From Aestuariispira insulae (GTDB lineage: Bacteria; Pseudomonadota; Alphaproteobacteria; UBA8366; Aestuariispiraceae), in the NCBI RefSeq assembly GCF_003385955.1, contig NZ_QRDW01000002.1, positions 62,001 to 126,000 on the forward strand: DNA of 64,000 nt, read 5' to 3'. The notes beneath the pieces are model-generated. The model saw only the letters and a program-made list of their open reading frames with translations. It had not been told where the DNA came from and did no database searches. A program made the translations under genes and the position numbers. Of the stretch, positions 61,613-64,000 are shown one piece after another. Each line of letters opens with the position of its first letter. Within the stretch, counting starts at the first letter, position 1.

Positions 61613-62443
61613 TCATGAGCGGACAAAATAATTTTCGAGGGACAGGGTTTCCAATGTCTTCAGGTCACCTAAACCTGCAGTGCCATTTTTCTTCATTGGA
61701 ATTTTGGAAAGCATATTCTGACCCGCCGGTGTTTTTCCCAGCTCCAAAAGGTGACTTTGTATCTTCTGCCTGACTTCCGCGTTCAGTCGCGGGTGCGCAA
61801 TAACGGGATGTGGGGGAACCGCAACGGTCGTATGGATAATCGTCAAGGCGTTTCGAACGGATTCCGGCTGCGCTTCAAAGGTTTTTTTCACCCCGCCCCC
61901 TGCCGCAACAAAGCCGCTCATTACATTAAGATAAACCGAACTGTGGCTCTTGACGTATCTTGGCTCAATCTCAATGGAAAACGTGCGGTCAAATTCCGCC
62001 CGCGGTATCAAGGCAGCCCCGAGCGCGTTTGGTGCGGGAAATGCAACTTTGCGGCCGTTGAGTTCCTTGATGGATCGAATCCCGCTATCTTTGCGGACAA
62101 CAATAATCCCGGAAAGGGATCTACCAATATCCCTGACTACCGGCAGATATCCGTTTTCGCGATGCGCGACCAGGGCATGGTATGGGTTCGCGTAGGCCAA
62201 ATCATAATGGCCTGCCGCCAGCTTCTTCTCAAAATCCGGGATATCCTTAGCATTTTGCAGCGTGACTAAAACACCGCTCTCTTGAGATAGGCTTTCTGCA
62301 ATAGGAGCCCATATCTGCTGGATTTTCCGGGCGTCAAACTGGGGGACAACCCCAAGAATCAGTGTTTCGGATTTTGCTGTATTTCCGGAAATGGCTAACG
62401 CAAAGAGACAGCTGATCGTTCCCAAACGCTTTATTAATGACAT
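61613..62443 (-). CDS. PhnD-like periplasmic phosphate/phosphonate-type binding protein
   Basis: 276 residues from ATG 62443 (GGGAG six bases upstream). Signal peptide about 1-24 (LGTISCLFALAISGNTAKS). The mature part matches PhnD: TLILGVVPQFDARKIQQIWAPIAESLSQESG, DFEKKLAAGHYDLAYANPYHALVAHRENGY, GRKVAFPAPNALGAALIPR and SGFVAAGGGVKKTFEA. In this family the binding residues accept phosphonate-, phosphite- or other oxyanion ligands. The stop overlaps the histidine kinase start by 4 bp, suggesting it senses ligand for the kinase rather than feeding an ABC transporter. Confidence 0.9.
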   Translation of the reverse strand: MSLIKRLGTISCLFALAISGNTAKSETLILGVVPQFDARKIQQIWAPIAESLSQESGVLVTLQNAKDIPDFEKKLAAGHYDLAYANPYHALVAHRENGYLPVVRDIGRSLSGIIVVRKDSGIRSIKELNGRKVAFPAPNALGAALIPRAEFDRTFSIEIEPRYVKSHSSVYLNVMSGFVAAGGGVKKTFEAQPESVRNALTIIHTTVAVPPHPVIAHPRLNAEVRQKIQSHLLELGKTPAGQNMLSKIPMKKNGTAGLGDLKTLETLSLENYFVRS

Positions 62444-62789
62444 GGCATACTCCCACGGCCACCACCGCCCGGACCGCCCTTGGTCCACCATCCCATGCCT
62501 GAATTAAAATGCTTATTGCTCCCCAATTCATCAATTGAGTTCCTCTATATTAGCAACCAATAATTAACAAAAATTTAGAGATACTCACTTTTTTGTAAAC
62601 GCAATGTAACATCAGGTAACCGAGCCATTTACATTCGTTCTTGGTGCCCTAGAACTTTCCAAAATTGACGTCGCAATCCCCAACATTTTCTGGATGTCTC
62701 ACTAGTTTGAGATTTTTCATTTATAAATCAGTATCTTAAGATGCTAAGTCTCAAGGCCTGCTCTTTGCTATTCTTTCAATAGCGCCCTG
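62444..62789. other. intergenic stretch
   Basis: A 346-bp region upstream of the PhnD-like gene and before 62790. It is AT-rich around 62560-62760, which fits a promoter for the minus-strand operon. I see no gene, RNA or repeat. Confidence 0.45.
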
Positions 62790-63098
62790 TTGGCGGCCGC
62801 AGACCCTAAATGGCACCATTTCATCGACAGCCTTTCTTCGGCCAGGGTTGCGGACATGGATGATGGCGGCATGGGGAGCCTGCTGTTTGATCCCGATTGC
62901 CCGGAAGAGCGGCGTCTCGGTGAGCAGATCAGCGAAGGTGTTTTTTTCGACATCGACGGGGTCGAGGTCTCGGTGGCGCTGAATGTGGACAACCTTGGCG
63001 CGCTGTATGAGTTGGATGTTTGGAAAGTCACCTTCGAAAAGACAATCCAGTTGCCGGATGACATTCGTGAATTCAAGGTGACTGGCCCCGTTCGCTAG
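62790..63098 (+). CDS. small hypothetical protein (possibly DUF6984-like)
   Basis: 102 residues beginning at a TTG (62790) without a visible ribosome site; the frame is open back to a stop at 62745 but has no better start. The interior looks like a conserved unit: DMDDGGMGSLLFDPD, then FFDIDGVEVSVALNVDNLGALYELDVWKVTFEKTIQLP. This pattern recalls the DUF6984 family, from memory only. It is either a leaderless or TTG-started gene or a 5'-truncated one. Its stop overlaps the convergent PPK2 stop by 4 bp. Confidence 0.6.
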   Translation: MAAADPKWHHFIDSLSSARVADMDDGGMGSLLFDPDCPEERRLGEQISEGVFFDIDGVEVSVALNVDNLGALYELDVWKVTFEKTIQLPDDIREFKVTGPVR

Positions 63099-63904
63099 CC
63101 CTGCGCGGCCTTCTTATCCTTCAATTCCTGTTTCAGGGCCTGGGCCATTTCCTCCACTTCCGGGCTGAGCGGCGGGGAGGAGAGATCGACGCCGCGTTTC
63201 AAACGCCGGATCACCGCTTTCAGGATGGCTATCCTGGCATATTTCTTCTGTTCGGAAGAGATTAATATCCAGGGAGCCTTGCGGGTCGAGGTCTCCTTGA
63301 GCATCTGTTCGATGGCGGCCTCATAGTCCGCGCGCTTGGCCCGGTTGCGGAAATCCTCGGTCGAGAGCTTCCAGCGTTTGACCGGGTCATCCATGCGCGA
63401 AACAAAGCGCTTCGCCTGTTCCTTTTCCGAGACATGCAGGAAAAACTTCATCACCGTGATGCCGTCATCGGCCAGCATGCGCTCAAATTCGTTGATTTCG
63501 CGGTAGGCGCGTTTCCATTCCGACGGCTGGGCCAGGCCCTCAACCCGCTCGACCATCACGCGCCCGTACCAGGACCGGTCGAAAATGGCGGTGGCGCCCG
63601 CTTCCGGCAGGCGGCGCCAGAAACGGTAGAGATAATGGTTGTCCTTTTCATGGGGCAGGGGCGCGGCAATGGGCCAAACCCGGCACATTCGGGGGTCAAG
63701 GTGATGGACAAGCCGCTTGATCGCGCCGCCCTTGCCTGCGGCATCCCAGCCTTCAAACACGATCACTGTGCGCAGCCCGGCCCGGAACCTGGCCTGCTGG
63801 ACCACCATCAATTCGCCCTGCAGCCGGCGCAATTCGCCCAGATAGTCGTCGCCGTTATAGAGCTGTTTCAAATTGACAGTTTCCAGCATCGGTTTCTTGG
63901 CCAT
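63095..63904 (-). CDS. polyphosphate kinase 2 family protein (PPK2)
   Basis: 269 residues from ATG 63904 (the frame opens at 63961; AGGGAAAAT precedes 63904). Walker A in FEGWDAAGKGGAIKRLV, Walker B in FDRSWYGRVMVERVEG, lid RFVSRMDDPVKRWK, and PWILISSEQKKYARI. A single-domain PPK2 that phosphorylates NDPs (or NMPs, depending on class) with polyphosphate. Stand-alone gene. After it to 64000 nothing is seen. Confidence 0.93.
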   Translation of the reverse strand: MAKKPMLETVNLKQLYNGDDYLGELRRLQGELMVVQQARFRAGLRTVIVFEGWDAAGKGGAIKRLVHHLDPRMCRVWPIAAPLPHEKDNHYLYRFWRRLPEAGATAIFDRSWYGRVMVERVEGLAQPSEWKRAYREINEFERMLADDGITVMKFFLHVSEKEQAKRFVSRMDDPVKRWKLSTEDFRNRAKRADYEAAIEQMLKETSTRKAPWILISSEQKKYARIAILKAVIRRLKRGVDLSSPPLSPEVEEMAQALKQELKDKKAAQG

Positions 63905-64000
63905 CGGATTTTCCCTGTTGATATTCTTGGCGACAGCAGTTTGATCTGTTGCCGGCTGCAAGGCAAATTATAGAGCGGCATGAAAGGGGTGGCATTGATG

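Larger units (their letters stand above)
58828..61616 (-). pseudogene. hybrid sensor histidine kinase interrupted by a 197-bp tandem duplication
   Basis: Removing one copy of the perfect repeat (60248-60444 / 60445-60641) restores a single frame of 864 codons including stop. As it stands, translation from 61616 keeps 391 native residues, then 21 out-of-frame residues, stopping at 60378; a second frame runs from ATG 60417 to 58828 (529 residues). Restored protein: TM 10-28 and 143-163, HAMP about 165-215, HisKA with His260 (ANMSHEIRTPMN), N box GNAIKFTE, DTGIGIP, GTGLGTA, receiver (ILMDVQMPVMDG) and HPt (AKAHALKGLAG). The kinase lacks G boxes in the first fragment. The start overlaps the PhnD-like stop (ATGA). 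Confidence 0.88.

Overview
The window is about 64 kb of chromosome, by eye moderately GC-rich, from a Gram-negative alphaproteobacterium, probably a marine Rhodospirillales-like lineage. The evidence is the alphaproteobacterial housekeeping string hisG-hisD ... UPF0262 - LMW phosphatase - maf - RNase E/G - yacG - tRNA-Phe, plus many lipoproteins and periplasmic binding proteins, an OmpA-type outer-membrane protein, and parts of a PEP-CTERM/exosortase system. No plasmid or replication genes, rRNA, intact insertion sequence or CRISPR array is seen.

Layout. 1-903: 3'-truncated mnmA (minus). 1088-4164: two tandem gene pairs, twin orphan periplasmic binding proteins followed by twin proteins that look like SpoT-type HD domains without metal ligands. 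4271-11486: beta-helix protein, Sel1 lipoprotein, a large RTX extracellular nuclease, a small DRR-repeat protein, a lipoprotein and a YjbR/MmcQ protein. 11570-13634: orphan TRAP binding protein and an exported amidohydrolase. 13902-15858: hisG-hisD. 15937-22543: lipoprotein, SDR, a three-gene hybrid kinase operon and a PEP-CTERM protein with a good sigma-54 promoter; this block separates hisD from its usual follower. 22882-26268: UPF0262, phosphatase, maf, RNase E/G, yacG and tRNA-Phe(GAA). 26370-30429: an integrase remnant beside the tRNA, a Sel1-like protein, then a ThiF/E1-like protein divergent from a methyltransferase and a PEP-CTERM/exosortase-associated acyltransferase. 30515-39672: OmpA, exported proteins, a dimethylglycine/sarcosine dehydrogenase-like flavoprotein, a P-type ATPase and a LuxR-type regulator. 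39827-40462: TRIC-like channel. 40514-49085: a catabolic cluster (enolase-superfamily enzyme, MocR regulator, polyamine-type ABC importer, GMC oxidoreductase). 49226-57765: mixed small operons. 57819-62443: a PhnD-like sensor operon (binding protein, hybrid kinase, HD-GYP regulator) whose kinase is broken by a perfect 197-bp tandem duplication. 62790-63904: a small unknown protein and PPK2.

How the genes fit together. The clearest regulatory signal is a 46-bp element present twice in opposite orientations on either side of the mocR gene (41690-41735 and 43293-43338). It is probably the MocR operator, and would tie the enolase-superfamily enzyme, the regulator, the ABC importer and the GMC oxidoreductase into one regulon. 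The PEP-CTERM protein and the exosortase-associated acyltransferase imply an exosortase elsewhere in the genome. The ThiF-methyltransferase-acyltransferase set next to a tRNA-Phe integration scar is the best candidate for an undescribed small-molecule modification system.
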